Positions 1 to 6,241 of a stretch of 21,709 bases of DNA are shown here, piece after piece. Position 1 is the first letter of the stretch. Each line of letters starts with the position of its first letter. This DNA comes from a virus, in the IMG/VR virus record IMGVR_UViG_3300042946_000492, positions 1-21,709 of that record. One strand, written 5' to 3'. Made by a program: the position numbers and the translations under genes. Below the pieces are notes generated by a model that saw only the letters and a program-made list of their open reading frames with translations, ran no database searches and was not told the DNA's origin.

Positions 1-1265
1 ATAGCACTATTGTTAGCGTAAATTTGGTCAAAATCGATATATGTGTTTTGAACTTGGTTAGTATAAGGGTTTAATTCAGTTTTGAATTTTTTATTACCCG
101 ATGCTCCGTAATTTCCGGTTCCACCACCTCGTCCCCAAGACGCGTATAATACCGTAGATAACGATGTTTTTTCGTTTAATTTGTAATCCCAGTTAATGTT
201 TGAAACGGGTTTGTGGTAAAAATTAACTCTTTCAGATAAAAACTTACCATTCAAATAACCATAGTTATTATTGTAAGTTCTACCAAATCCTAAATAATCC
301 GATATTTTTTTACTAAAGTTTTGATTATGCCATTGAGGTGCTCCTGTAATTAAAAAGTTAAAGTTGTGTTTATCATTTAATTTATAACCTAATGATATAA
401 AATAATTTTGACCCTCACCTTGAGTTCCCTGATTAAATCCGTCTCCTTGCCAATGAGAGAACATTGTTGTAACGGCTAATCCGTTTTTCATTAAACCGGT
501 ACTATATGATGCGGTTGTTTTTAAATAATCATCATTACCAAGTCCGGTTGAAACAAAACCACCTTCTTTTTTATCAATGGTTTTAGTTATAAAGTTAACC
601 GTCCCCCCGACTGAAGATATTGCTAATTTAGATGACCCCAAACCTCTTTGAATTTGAATAGCATTTGCGATGTCACCCATACCTGACCAATTCGACCAAT
701 ACATTTTACCATCTTCCATACCATTAATTGGTTGTCCGTTTAATAAGAATGCTGTATTATCTTGTTGAAATCCTCGAACCGAAATTCTCGAATCACCAAA
801 ACCACCTGATTGACCACCAACATAAATCGATGGTGTGTTAACCATAGTTTGTGTAATGTCATTAGAACCAATTTTAGATTGTATTTCAGCCATTTTGATG
901 GTTGACACTGCGATTGGTGTTTTACGACCTTGTGCAACGTCAATAACCCCTTTTCCAACAACAACAACTTCAGTCAATGAGTTTTCTTCAGGAGTTAATG
1001 AAATAACTTCATTAGTCCCCTTTATTGTATATTGTTTTTTTCCAAAACCTAAATACGATATAGTGATAACGTCATTAGTTTTTGCTGTCTTTAATTCAAA
1101 TTCTCCTTCAAAACCTGTTGTTGTTGATTCTGTTTGAAAATGAATGTGTGCTCCGACCAATGGTTCATTTGTAGATTGGTCAACTACCTTTCCTTTTGTT
1201 TGGGAGAAAGCCCCTAACGAAAATGCTAATGTCATTAGCAATGCTCCGATAATTTTTGTTTTCAT
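1..1265 (-). CDS. TonB-dependent outer-membrane receptor, 3' end outside window
   Basis: About 421 N-terminal residues are visible; the C-terminal barrel lies beyond the window edge. Order: signal peptide (residues 1-21, ending GAFSQ), a carboxypeptidase-regulatory-like beta-sandwich (about 23-95; GKVVDQSTNEPLVGAHI, then SYLGFGKK), a TonB-box-like EVVVVG (99-104), and a plug domain (about 115-230) with ISVRGFQQDN, FLLNGQPING and SSVGGTVNFITKT. Aromatic-rich beta-barrel strands follow. This layout is standard for Bacteroidetes TonB-dependent transporters, which import siderophores, vitamins, peptides or glycans through the outer membrane using TonB energy; the substrate cannot be told here. 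The start is ATG at 1265, followed by MKTKIIGALL. It is odd beside T4-like capsid genes. The upstream octamer at 1388-1395 is the one that precedes the phage genes, so I infer it belongs to the phage, although a host flank or a chimeric assembly is not excluded. The reading frame is intact throughout. Confidence 0.93.
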   Translation of the reverse strand, partial: MKTKIIGALLMTLAFSLGAFSQTKGKVVDQSTNEPLVGAHIHFQTESTTTGFEGEFELKTAKTNDVITISYLGFGKKQYTIKGTNEVISLTPEENSLTEVVVVGKGVIDVAQGRKTPIAVSTIKMAEIQSKIGSNDITQTMVNTPSIYVGGQSGGFGDSRISVRGFQQDNTAFLLNGQPINGMEDGKMYWSNWSGMGDIANAIQIQRGLGSSKLAISSVGGTVNFITKTIDKKEGGFVSTGLGNDDYLKTTASYSTGLMKNGLAVTTMFSHWQGDGFNQGTQGEGQNYFISLGYKLNDKHNFNFLITGAPQWHNQNFSKKISDYLGFGRTYNNNYGYLNGKFLSERVNFYHKPVSNINWDYKLNEKTSLSTVLYASWGRGGGTGNYGASGNKKFKTELNPYTNQVQNTYIDFDQIYANNSA

Positions 1266-1287
1266 TTAATGTTAATTTTGGTTTATA

Positions 1288-1322
1288 ATAAAAAAGTCCC
1301 GAAGACAACTTGCCGTCGAGAC
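1288..1322 (-). terminator. Terminator-like hairpin in the leader of the TonB receptor gene
   Basis: In minus-strand sense, GTCTCGACGGC (1322-1312) pairs with GTCTTCGGGAC (1306-1296) across an AAGTT loop. There is one mismatch and two G-T pairs, and a run of T follows (1295-1291). No minus-strand gene ends just upstream, so it is not the 3' end of an adjacent gene. It lies between the putative promoter octamer (1388-1395) and the receptor start (1265), where it could act as an attenuator or insulator. Confidence 0.6.
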
Positions 1323-1387
1323 CCTTGTTATTTTTAATTTAATAAATAATTATTCAAATAGTTCATATAACTTTTTTTAATACCCTG

Positions 1388-1395
1388 ATAAATAT
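1388..1395 (-). promoter_or_regulatory. Recurrent ATATTTAT octamer upstream of TonB receptor gene
   Basis: Exact copy of the octamer shared by the window's minus-strand units (gene-sense context TTTATATTTATCAGG). It lies 122 nt before the receptor ATG, the longest such distance here, with a terminator-like hairpin between. Confidence 0.5.
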
Positions 1396-1445
1396 AAACC
1401 AAAATATTCAAAAAGTAAAATTGTGTACATTATTTTTTATAAAAT

Positions 1446-1476
1446 TTTGGTCAATTAAAAAAATTAATTATCTTTG
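1446..1476 (+). promoter_or_regulatory. Canonical Bacteroidetes promoter (-33 TTTG, -7 TATCTTTG)
   Basis: TTTG at 1446-1449 and TATCTTTG at 1469-1476 are separated by exactly 19 nt, matching the known Bacteroidetes primary-sigma consensus TTTG-N19-TAnnTTTG at every fixed position. The start codon at 1496 is 19 nt downstream, so a short leader is expected. Confidence 0.8.
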
Positions 1477-1495
1477 TCCAATAAATGTAAATGTT

Positions 1496-1933
1496 ATGAT
1501 AAAATATATCAAAAGAAACTTAAAACGTAGAGCAGTTAGAAAAAAATTATTACAAATAAAAAATTTGTATGACATTGTAGACCCGGGAAAATTAGCCGAC
1601 ATCAACGATTGTATGTTCATTTTTCGTAATACATTGAAACACCCGAACTCAATTTACGAAATCGCACCATTATCTTCTCACAAAATCATTGAAAATAAAA
1701 AGTTGGGAGTATTTGTCATTTTAGATAATAAAAAAATTACAATTATCAACCACGTTTGTTATTATAGTAATATTCCAATGACTGACAGAGATTGGAATAA
1801 AATGATTACTATGTTCAACCATAGAGTTCAGGAAAATCGTATGAAAAGGATTGACCAAATGAAATCTCAAGTTGAATACTCTCTTTCAAAATTAAAGAAT
1901 AGAATGTTACAAAAAATAAAACCCCAAGTTTAA
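1496..1933 (+). CDS. Unknown basic 145-aa protein
   Basis: I do not recognise this protein. I chose ATG at 1496 (MIKYIKRNLKRR) because it lies just downstream of a perfect host-type promoter; an in-frame TTG at 1421 would precede that promoter. The N-terminus is strongly basic (KRNLKRRAVRKK). A hydrophobic beta-rich centre follows (VFVILDNKKITIINHVCYY), then a charged helical C-terminus. No signal peptide or membrane segment is evident. It is on the plus strand, opposite to the capsid cassette and divergent from the TonB receptor gene, and it converges with the gene at 1930-2616, overlapping it by four bases. The promoter type suggests expression by host polymerase, perhaps early in infection, which is an inference. 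The basic N-terminus could bind nucleic acid, but no known domain supports that. Confidence 0.75.
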   Translation: MIKYIKRNLKRRAVRKKLLQIKNLYDIVDPGKLADINDCMFIFRNTLKHPNSIYEIAPLSSHKIIENKKLGVFVILDNKKITIINHVCYYSNIPMTDRDWNKMITMFNHRVQENRMKRIDQMKSQVEYSLSKLKNRMLQKIKPQV

Positions 1934-1949
1934 GTTTGGGGTTTTTTTA
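1918..1949. terminator. Bidirectional terminator between convergent genes
   Basis: AAAACCCCAA (1918-1927) pairs with TTGGGGTTTT (1936-1945), giving a hairpin with a T run on the plus strand (1942-1948) and an A/T-rich tail on the minus strand. It overlaps the stop codons of both convergent genes (1933 plus, 1930 minus) and can serve both. Confidence 0.85.
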
Positions 1950-2616
1950 TTTCTTCTTGTAAAACATTTTTTATTAACTCACGTATTGATTCTTTTCTTG
2001 GTTTGTAACTTGTCATTGTGGGTTTATTACCTTTTCCGGTTTTTGGATTTTTCTTTTCCTCTCTCCTTTTTTGACTACATGCCGATTTTTTCTCGGAATC
2101 ACTCATTTTACCAGCAACCCCTGCCGCTCGACATTTTGGGTATCCTTTTGAATCCGCGTCCGGTCTTCCACATGGTGGGTGTTTACCATCCACTTTTCTA
2201 CATATATTAACCCATGGGCCTTTAGGTTGTTTCGACCCCTTTGGTTTTTTCTTTGTTCCAAACCAAACCGCCAAGTCTTCCTTCAATAATTCTTCTTTTA
2301 AGGGTAAACCACTCATAGTTGGATTAACCGCAGAACCTTCTTCATCATTTTGACCTTGGTAACTTTGTTTTTGTTTCATTAAAATTTTGGATATTTTTTT
2401 TGTTTTAAGTTCAATTTCTTTCCTTTTTTGAGGAGTTTCTTTGAAATCTCCATCGGCTTCTTCATACGCCAATTCAGCATTTGAATAATGATAAACGTTA
2501 TCAGTAAACGGACCTAATTGTTTTTCGTCCCAAATTTGGGGTGCCAAGACAATTGGGGTTTTAAACGACCCTGAATTTCCGGAACCCGTGACTTCACTTA
2601 TATAATTCTTTCTCAT
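1930..2616 (-). CDS. Cys/Lys-rich phage protein, DUF5872-like (tentative)
   Basis: A 228-aa protein starting MRKNYISEVTGSGNSGSF. The central-to-C-terminal part (about 118-190) is the recognisable piece: VWFGTKKKPKGSKQPKGPW, then cysteines in CRKVDGKHPPCGRP, YPKCRAAG and KKSACSQKRREEK. Four regularly spaced Cys in a very Lys-rich stretch suggest a metal-binding or DNA/RNA-contacting module. From memory this resembles DUF5872, a domain of phages and environmental viruses without known function; the family name is unverified. The last 20 residues (ESIRELIKNVLQEEI) form an amphipathic helix. An exact copy of the recurrent octamer lies 15 nt upstream of the ATG, in a 37-bp gap shared with the divergent gene at 2654. 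Probably a structural or DNA-associated phage protein, but this is inference. Confidence 0.75.
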   Translation of the reverse strand: MRKNYISEVTGSGNSGSFKTPIVLAPQIWDEKQLGPFTDNVYHYSNAELAYEEADGDFKETPQKRKEIELKTKKISKILMKQKQSYQGQNDEEGSAVNPTMSGLPLKEELLKEDLAVWFGTKKKPKGSKQPKGPWVNICRKVDGKHPPCGRPDADSKGYPKCRAAGVAGKMSDSEKKSACSQKRREEKKNPKTGKGNKPTMTSYKPRKESIRELIKNVLQEEIKKPQT

Positions 2617-2631
2617 ATTATTAACTTAACA

Positions 2632-2639
2632 ATAAATAT
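2632..2639 (-). promoter_or_regulatory. Recurrent octamer in the 37-bp divergent gap
   Basis: Exact copy, 15 nt from the minus-strand ATG at 2616 and 14 nt from the plus-strand ATG at 2654. It is the only plausible signal in the gap; I found no TTTG-N19-TAnnTTTG promoter for the plus gene. It may therefore serve both directions. Confidence 0.5.
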
Positions 2640-2653
2640 CCAAATAATATATT

Positions 2654-2893
2654 ATGGAACAAGAAAAACAACCCGCAGGATTACTTTTTGGGAGTATTGG
2701 ATACAATAAACCTGAAGATGTCGATAATTTAATAGATAATTTAGATATGTCACAATCATTCTACTTTATCACACAATCCCTACATTACGTTCATGAATCA
2801 AGATTATTCACACTACAAGAAACAGAACTAGTTTCAAAATCATTAAGATTACTTCACAAAATGGTTAGTGGTGAAAAAAATGAATTAGAATAA
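2654..2893 (+). CDS. Unknown small acidic protein (79 aa)
   Basis: MEQEKQPAGLLFGSIGYNKP begins a short acidic, helix-forming protein; the second half (HYVHESRLFTLQETELVSKS) looks like a two-helix bundle. No known domain, signal peptide or membrane segment is seen. It is supported as a gene by its position: it fills the space between a divergent start at 2616 and a clear terminator at 2892-2924, and no long frame competes on the other strand. Upstream, an octamer reading ATAAATAT in its own sense ends 14 nt before the ATG. Function unknown. Confidence 0.7.
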   Translation: MEQEKQPAGLLFGSIGYNKPEDVDNLIDNLDMSQSFYFITQSLHYVHESRLFTLQETELVSKSLRLLHKMVSGEKNELE

Positions 2894-2924
2894 AAAAAGG
2901 GTCTCACGGAACCCTTTTTTTTTT
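2892..2924. terminator. Bidirectional terminator between convergent genes
   Basis: AAAAAAAGGGT (2892-2902) pairs with ACCCTTTTTTT (2911-2921) around an 8-nt loop. T runs follow on both strands, so it terminates the plus gene ending at 2893 and the minus gene ending at 2923. Confidence 0.9.
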
Positions 2925-3858
2925 AGTATATAATTGCTCTTATATAATCTTCCGATAATGAAGGTTTGTGAATCACAATTGTTTTACCTTCATTTTTCTC
3001 AATCAATTTATCTAAGGTTGTTTTAAATGTAGTCATTATCAAAGAACGTCCATTAACTTTTATTCCCAACGCATCAGTATATTTAATTTTAGTTTCTTTC
3101 GGTTTTGTTAAATCATTACCACATGTTGGACAAAATTTAAAATTAGATTTTACTTTTGTGTTACATCCATCACAATATTGTCTAATGTCTTGAGAAGTTT
3201 TATTTTTACTATTTAAAGGATTTATTTTAAAAGTAATTTGGTGTGAGGTAAATGAATTAAATTGTTCATACGAATTAGTAAAACTTTGATTCGATTTTCC
3301 CCCTTTTTCAACCCGACCGGTTTCAATCGACCTTGTTGACAATGAAGATAATACAGGTTGAGAAGAACTACTTGTAAAGGTAGTTGATGTATTTAAAGAA
3401 TTCGTTGTAAAAGTATTTACAACACCACCCATAATGTTTTGATTCCAAGGACGATAAATTGTTCCTGTGGAGGTTGATGTGTTAAATAAATTGTTATAAA
3501 TGATTTGTTCGTCATAGAATTCAATTCTAACATCACCATTTAACTCAATTGCATTACGATTCTCGGATGTATTATTAACTTCGTAGGTGTTAAACTCAAA
3601 TTTATTATTAGTGTCTAAAAACCTCTCCAAAAACATTCTTTGACCGGGTCTTAATACAACACCACTTGATGAAATATACTCACCATTTAATTTAATTTTA
3701 ACTAATACGGAATTTTGTTTTGGATTGTGTATCTCGAATTCGAAGTTGTCTTTATCTTCCATAAAAACAATATGTCCATTGTAGACCTTTAGACGAGATT
3801 TTTTCTTTGTGATGTGAGCAGTCGGACGCTTCACATCGTTGTTTGAAGTGTAATTCAT
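2923..3858 (-). CDS. Phage protein with beta-rich N-terminus and C-terminal zinc ribbon
   Basis: A 311-aa protein. Residues about 20-120 look like a beta-sandwich (FEFEIHNPKQNSVLVKIKLN, then GVVLRPGQRMFLERFLDTNN). Residues about 150-210 are Ser/Thr/Asn-rich and probably disordered. A CxxC-x11-CxxC zinc ribbon (CDGCNTKVKSNFKFCPTCGN) lies near residues 230-250, and an alpha/beta tail ends at IRAIIY. I recognise the general layout from hypothetical phage proteins but know of no function. The zinc ribbon could contact nucleic acid or protein. The leader is unusually long, about 100 nt between an octamer copy at 3963 and the ATG, and holds a predicted folded RNA element. It converges on the terminator at 2892-2924. 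Confidence 0.8.
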   Translation of the reverse strand: MNYTSNNDVKRPTAHITKKKSRLKVYNGHIVFMEDKDNFEFEIHNPKQNSVLVKIKLNGEYISSSGVVLRPGQRMFLERFLDTNNKFEFNTYEVNNTSENRNAIELNGDVRIEFYDEQIIYNNLFNTSTSTGTIYRPWNQNIMGGVVNTFTTNSLNTSTTFTSSSSQPVLSSLSTRSIETGRVEKGGKSNQSFTNSYEQFNSFTSHQITFKINPLNSKNKTSQDIRQYCDGCNTKVKSNFKFCPTCGNDLTKPKETKIKYTDALGIKVNGRSLIMTTFKTTLDKLIEKNEGKTIVIHKPSLSEDYIRAIIY

Positions 3859-3875
3859 TTTTTTTAATTTTATAA

Positions 3876-3953
3876 TAGTTTAATGACTATGTTACCAATA
3901 CCTTCGTGTCCGTGAATACTCAACAGCCGTTAGGGCTGGGGACTGATAAACTA
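3876..3953 (-). ncRNA. Candidate structured 5' leader of the zinc-ribbon gene
   Basis: Three nested helices can form. The outer one is a perfect 7-bp helix (3947-3953 with 3876-3882). Inside it, GTCC pairs with GGAC (3940-3943 with 3908-3911). Innermost, CAGCC pairs with GGCTG around a 5-nt loop (3934-3938 with 3924-3928). The segment is clearly richer in G and C than the intergenic DNA around it. It lies between an octamer copy (3963-3970) and the ATG at 3858, where a cis-regulatory leader RNA would sit. I could not match it to a known riboswitch or ribozyme class; a hammerhead core was looked for and is incomplete. Confidence 0.4.
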
Positions 3954-3962
3954 AAATCAATA

Positions 3963-3970
3963 ATAAATAT
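3963..3970 (-). promoter_or_regulatory. Recurrent octamer upstream of zinc-ribbon gene
   Basis: Exact ATATTTAT copy in gene sense, 104 nt before the ATG at 3858, placed so that a transcript from it would carry the folded segment at 3876-3953. Confidence 0.5.
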
Positions 3971-3982
3971 ATTCGAAAAAAT

Positions 3983-4013
3983 TTTGCAGTAAATTAAAAA
4001 GTATTTATATTTG
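3983..4013 (+). promoter_or_regulatory. Canonical Bacteroidetes promoter (-33 TTTG, -7 TATATTTG)
   Basis: TTTG at 3983-3986 and TATATTTG at 4006-4013 are exactly 19 nt apart. The start codon at 4034 follows 20 nt later, nearly the same geometry as the promoter at 1446-1476. Confidence 0.8.
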
Positions 4014-4033
4014 TAAAATAAAATATAGAAATC

Positions 4034-4354
4034 ATGAAAAAATTATTAGTTTTATCGTTAATGTTATTTAGTGTATTATCTTTTTCACAAGAAAAGAAAA
4101 CCCCGACTATGACAAGAGCCGAGGTTAAAGTTTTTTTCGATTCATTACACAAACGAAATGAAAGAATATTTGATAAAGGTGTTAATACCCATTTTGATTC
4201 AATCTCCAAAATATATAAGGAAAAGATTGTTAGTTATGGGTGGTCCGAAAATGGTGAAGGGTATGTCGTATTTGACATTTCCTACATTAAAAACGGAAAA
4301 TTAACAACAAAAGTTTTGAAAAAAATTAAGGTTGTTGAGGGCAAACTCCCTTAA
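4034..4354 (+). CDS. Small exported protein with signal peptide (106 aa)
   Basis: The N-terminus MKKLLVLSLMLFSVLSFSQE is a textbook signal peptide with a two-Lys n-region, a hydrophobic core and likely cleavage near SFSQ, the style common in Flavobacteriia. There is no lipobox Cys, so the mature protein of about 86 residues should be periplasmic or exported. The mature part is charged, helical at first (AEVKVFFDSLHKRNERIF), then beta-rich (GYVVFDISYIKNGKLTTKVL). No family recognised. It is on the plus strand under a perfect host-type promoter and its 3' end overlaps the convergent OmpA-like gene by 29 bases. In a phage, a small early exported protein could act in superinfection exclusion or envelope modification; that is inference from location only. 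It could also be a captured host gene. Confidence 0.85.
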   Translation: MKKLLVLSLMLFSVLSFSQEKKTPTMTRAEVKVFFDSLHKRNERIFDKGVNTHFDSISKIYKEKIVSYGWSENGEGYVVFDISYIKNGKLTTKVLKKIKVVEGKLP

Positions 4355-5417
4355 CAGTATAACCCGTTTTTCCTAATGGTGACATAACAACTAATCGAGT
4401 ATCTTGTTGGGAGGCGTTAACCTCAATAGAAACGTCTCCTTGACTTACTTCATAAATAACAAATGTTGTAACACCTTGTTTTAGTAATCGTTCTAATAAC
4501 CTCATACCTTGATACACTTCACTACCCATAGGTTTAAAACTTTCAACACTTGGAATAACTGATGGGTCAACAAGCAATTGTTTCAATAAATCCTTAACAT
4601 TATCTGCTTGAATTGTTATTATTTTACTTCCTGACACAGCAGGTGTTCCATTTAATCTTGTTAAACCTGCAACATATTCCGGTACATATTTGAATTGAGT
4701 GTATTTATGAGGTCTAGTGGTCACATATCCGGTGTCTTTTACTATTTGATTTTTTGAGTTGTAAATAACCATCCTATCCGGAATACTTTCACTATTCAAA
4801 GTAATAGTACCAAAATCAATTAGTTTTCTATCTGTTGTAATATAATTATTCGATGCAAGTCCTTGTTTACCCGGTTTATCAATATTTAATCTACAAATAC
4901 TATCATTCCCACCTGTTATTTTTGGTTGTGGATTTTTTTGAGCCGATAAACTTAACTTAACAAATTGATTATTTGTATAATCAGGGTGATTACTACCTTT
5001 AGTTGTATCCCATTCAGGACCTTGCGGACCTAAATCATTAATCTGAACGTTAACCGTTCCACCTAATTTACCTTTAATATATTTTTCAACTTCCGCAGCA
5101 CGTTTTTTCGATAAATCTCCAACCTGCATCCCAACACCTCTATTAGGTACTTTAGATTCTGAGGAATTAATAACAATTGTATCAAAATTACCTTCACCTG
5201 ATTTTAATAAAGATTGTATTTGACTTATCGCATTATCTATTTCCGAGGTGTCCGAAATATTAAATTTTCCACTTGGGAATGACTTACTAATATTAAATGA
5301 AATTTTATTAGGGTCTGTTACCTCATTAAGGATATAATGCCTTTTTGTGGCATTTTCGTGAAGACTCAAAATTCTTTTTCTTTCATCTTCATTTATTGTC
5401 CAAGACTGTCTTATCAT
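4326..5417 (-). CDS. OmpA-like-domain protein, probable virion or envelope protein
   Basis: A 363-aa protein starting MIRQSWTINEDERKRILSLH. Residues about 40-155 resemble an OmpA C-terminal (peptidoglycan-associating) fold: FPSGKFNISDTSEIDNAISQ, a beta strand FDTIVINSSES, the diagnostic-looking helix DLSKKRAAEVEKYIKGKL, and a terminal strand NNQFVKLSLSA. The C-terminal 200 residues are beta-rich and end with a Val/Gly-rich segment containing one Cys; they match nothing I know. No signal peptide is visible, so this is less likely to be a host OmpA-family outer-membrane protein. A phage virion or tail component that touches peptidoglycan is my preferred reading. The N-terminal INEDERKRILSLHE segment resembles short N-terminal tags I recall from other environmental phage proteins; I could not check this. 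It is preceded by an octamer copy 17 nt from the ATG. Confidence 0.65.
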   Translation of the reverse strand: MIRQSWTINEDERKRILSLHENATKRHYILNEVTDPNKISFNISKSFPSGKFNISDTSEIDNAISQIQSLLKSGEGNFDTIVINSSESKVPNRGVGMQVGDLSKKRAAEVEKYIKGKLGGTVNVQINDLGPQGPEWDTTKGSNHPDYTNNQFVKLSLSAQKNPQPKITGGNDSICRLNIDKPGKQGLASNNYITTDRKLIDFGTITLNSESIPDRMVIYNSKNQIVKDTGYVTTRPHKYTQFKYVPEYVAGLTRLNGTPAVSGSKIITIQADNVKDLLKQLLVDPSVIPSVESFKPMGSEVYQGMRLLERLLKQGVTTFVIYEVSQGDVSIEVNASQQDTRLVVMSPLGKTGYTVKGVCPQQP

Positions 5418-5434
5418 AATTTTTTGTTTTAATT

Positions 5435-5442
5435 ATAAATAT
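5435..5442 (-). promoter_or_regulatory. Recurrent octamer upstream of OmpA-like gene
   Basis: Exact copy, context TTGATATTTATAATT in gene sense, 17 nt before the ATG at 5417 and just before the end of the HNH gene (5451). Confidence 0.5.
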
Positions 5443-5450
5443 CAATTAAT

Positions 5451-6137
5451 TTATAATAATTTATTCGACTTACGAATATTCTCCTCACCCCACATTGGTT
5501 GAAGGTTGTCTAATGACCAACATTTCATAAATTCCTCGTCACCCATCTCTTGTATGTCAAACGATGTAATTGGTAGTTTATGGTCTACATGCCAAATTCC
5601 GTAGTTATCCCAAGTCATATCATCTTTGAATTGTTTCTCCAAATGATTAATCAATTCCTCAGGACTATATTGTAGAACGTCAAAGTAGGATTTATTCTTT
5701 TCTACATTATTCTCCTTTAATACTTGATAGATTGCCGTTCTGAAATTTGTAACAAGTTTGTATAATGGGTCTGAGTCTTTACGATTTTTTTCATAATCAC
5801 GTTTGGTTTTTCTCCACTTATCAACATTTTCAGTCCTCCATTTTTTATGGTATTCTGTTAAATATTCTCTATTATTTTCAGACCATTTTTTGTGGTTTTT
5901 CTTTAGACGTTCTTTAACCTCAGGTTTAGAAAAATATTTTTTTGTGGCAACTTCTCTACCACCAATATTTCTTCTACCGGAAGATTTCATAGTAATACCA
6001 TTTTCTTTTAATATTCTTAAAACAGTCGGTTTACTAATTCCCATCTTTTCTGAGATAGTATGAGAACCTAAAAGGTCTTCATTATACATTTTAAGTATCT
6101 TATCTAACTCTTCTTGCGTTGGTATAAATTTTTTCAT
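5451..6137 (-). CDS. HTH-HNH free-standing (homing-type) endonuclease
   Basis: A 228-aa protein. Residues about 24-50 form a helix-turn-helix (HTISEKMGISKPTVLRILKE) like those of resolvases and some homing enzymes. Residues 75-125 hold repeated basic aromatic segments (KKWSENNREYLTEYHKKWR and similar). The C-terminus is an HNH/beta-beta-alpha-metal nuclease: WHVDHKLPITSF with Asp185-His186, then LDNLQPMWGEENIRKSNK with Asn211, Asn220 and Asn225 as likely metal or fold residues. Such enzymes cut DNA and are mobile in phage genomes, often next to conserved genes. It lies directly downstream of the capsid gene, beyond a terminator, with its own octamer 5 nt from the ATG. The frame is intact and key residues are present, so it is probably active. 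Whether it targets the allele of the neighbouring capsid gene is unknown. Confidence 0.88.
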   Translation of the reverse strand: MKKFIPTQEELDKILKMYNEDLLGSHTISEKMGISKPTVLRILKENGITMKSSGRRNIGGREVATKKYFSKPEVKERLKKNHKKWSENNREYLTEYHKKWRTENVDKWRKTKRDYEKNRKDSDPLYKLVTNFRTAIYQVLKENNVEKNKSYFDVLQYSPEELINHLEKQFKDDMTWDNYGIWHVDHKLPITSFDIQEMGDEEFMKCWSLDNLQPMWGEENIRKSNKLL

Positions 6138-6142
6138 ATAAT

Positions 6143-6150
6143 ATAAATAT
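6143..6150 (-). promoter_or_regulatory. Recurrent octamer at HNH endonuclease start
   Basis: Exact copy only 5 nt from the ATG at 6137 (gene sense CTATATTTATATTATATG). This is too close for an ordinary -10 element with a leader. Confidence 0.5.
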
Positions 6151-6194
6151 AGAATAATAATACCAAAAAATCAAGTATTACAAATTAAACATAA

Positions 6195-6219
6195 AAAAAG
6201 GGACATATAGTCCCTTTTT
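6195..6219. terminator. Strong bidirectional terminator after the capsid gene
   Basis: A perfect 10-bp stem, AAAAAGGGAC (6195-6204) with GTCCCTTTTT (6210-6219), around ATATA. It lies 22 nt after the capsid gene stop and separates the capsid transcript from the endonuclease gene. Confidence 0.92.
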
Positions 6220-6241
6220 GTTAAATATTTTAAGATTTTGA

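Noticed and set aside
1-1265. Host flank of an integrated prophage
   Set aside because: No integrase, attachment repeat or composition break was seen, and the phage-associated octamer precedes the receptor gene. This is not excluded, since the left side is outside the window.
1421-1495. Upstream TTG start for the 145-aa gene
   Set aside because: It would place a perfect promoter inside the coding sequence; ATG at 1496 lies correctly downstream.
3876-3953. tRNA or hammerhead ribozyme
   Set aside because: No cloverleaf or anticodon arm can be formed, and the hammerhead core sequences are not complete on either strand.
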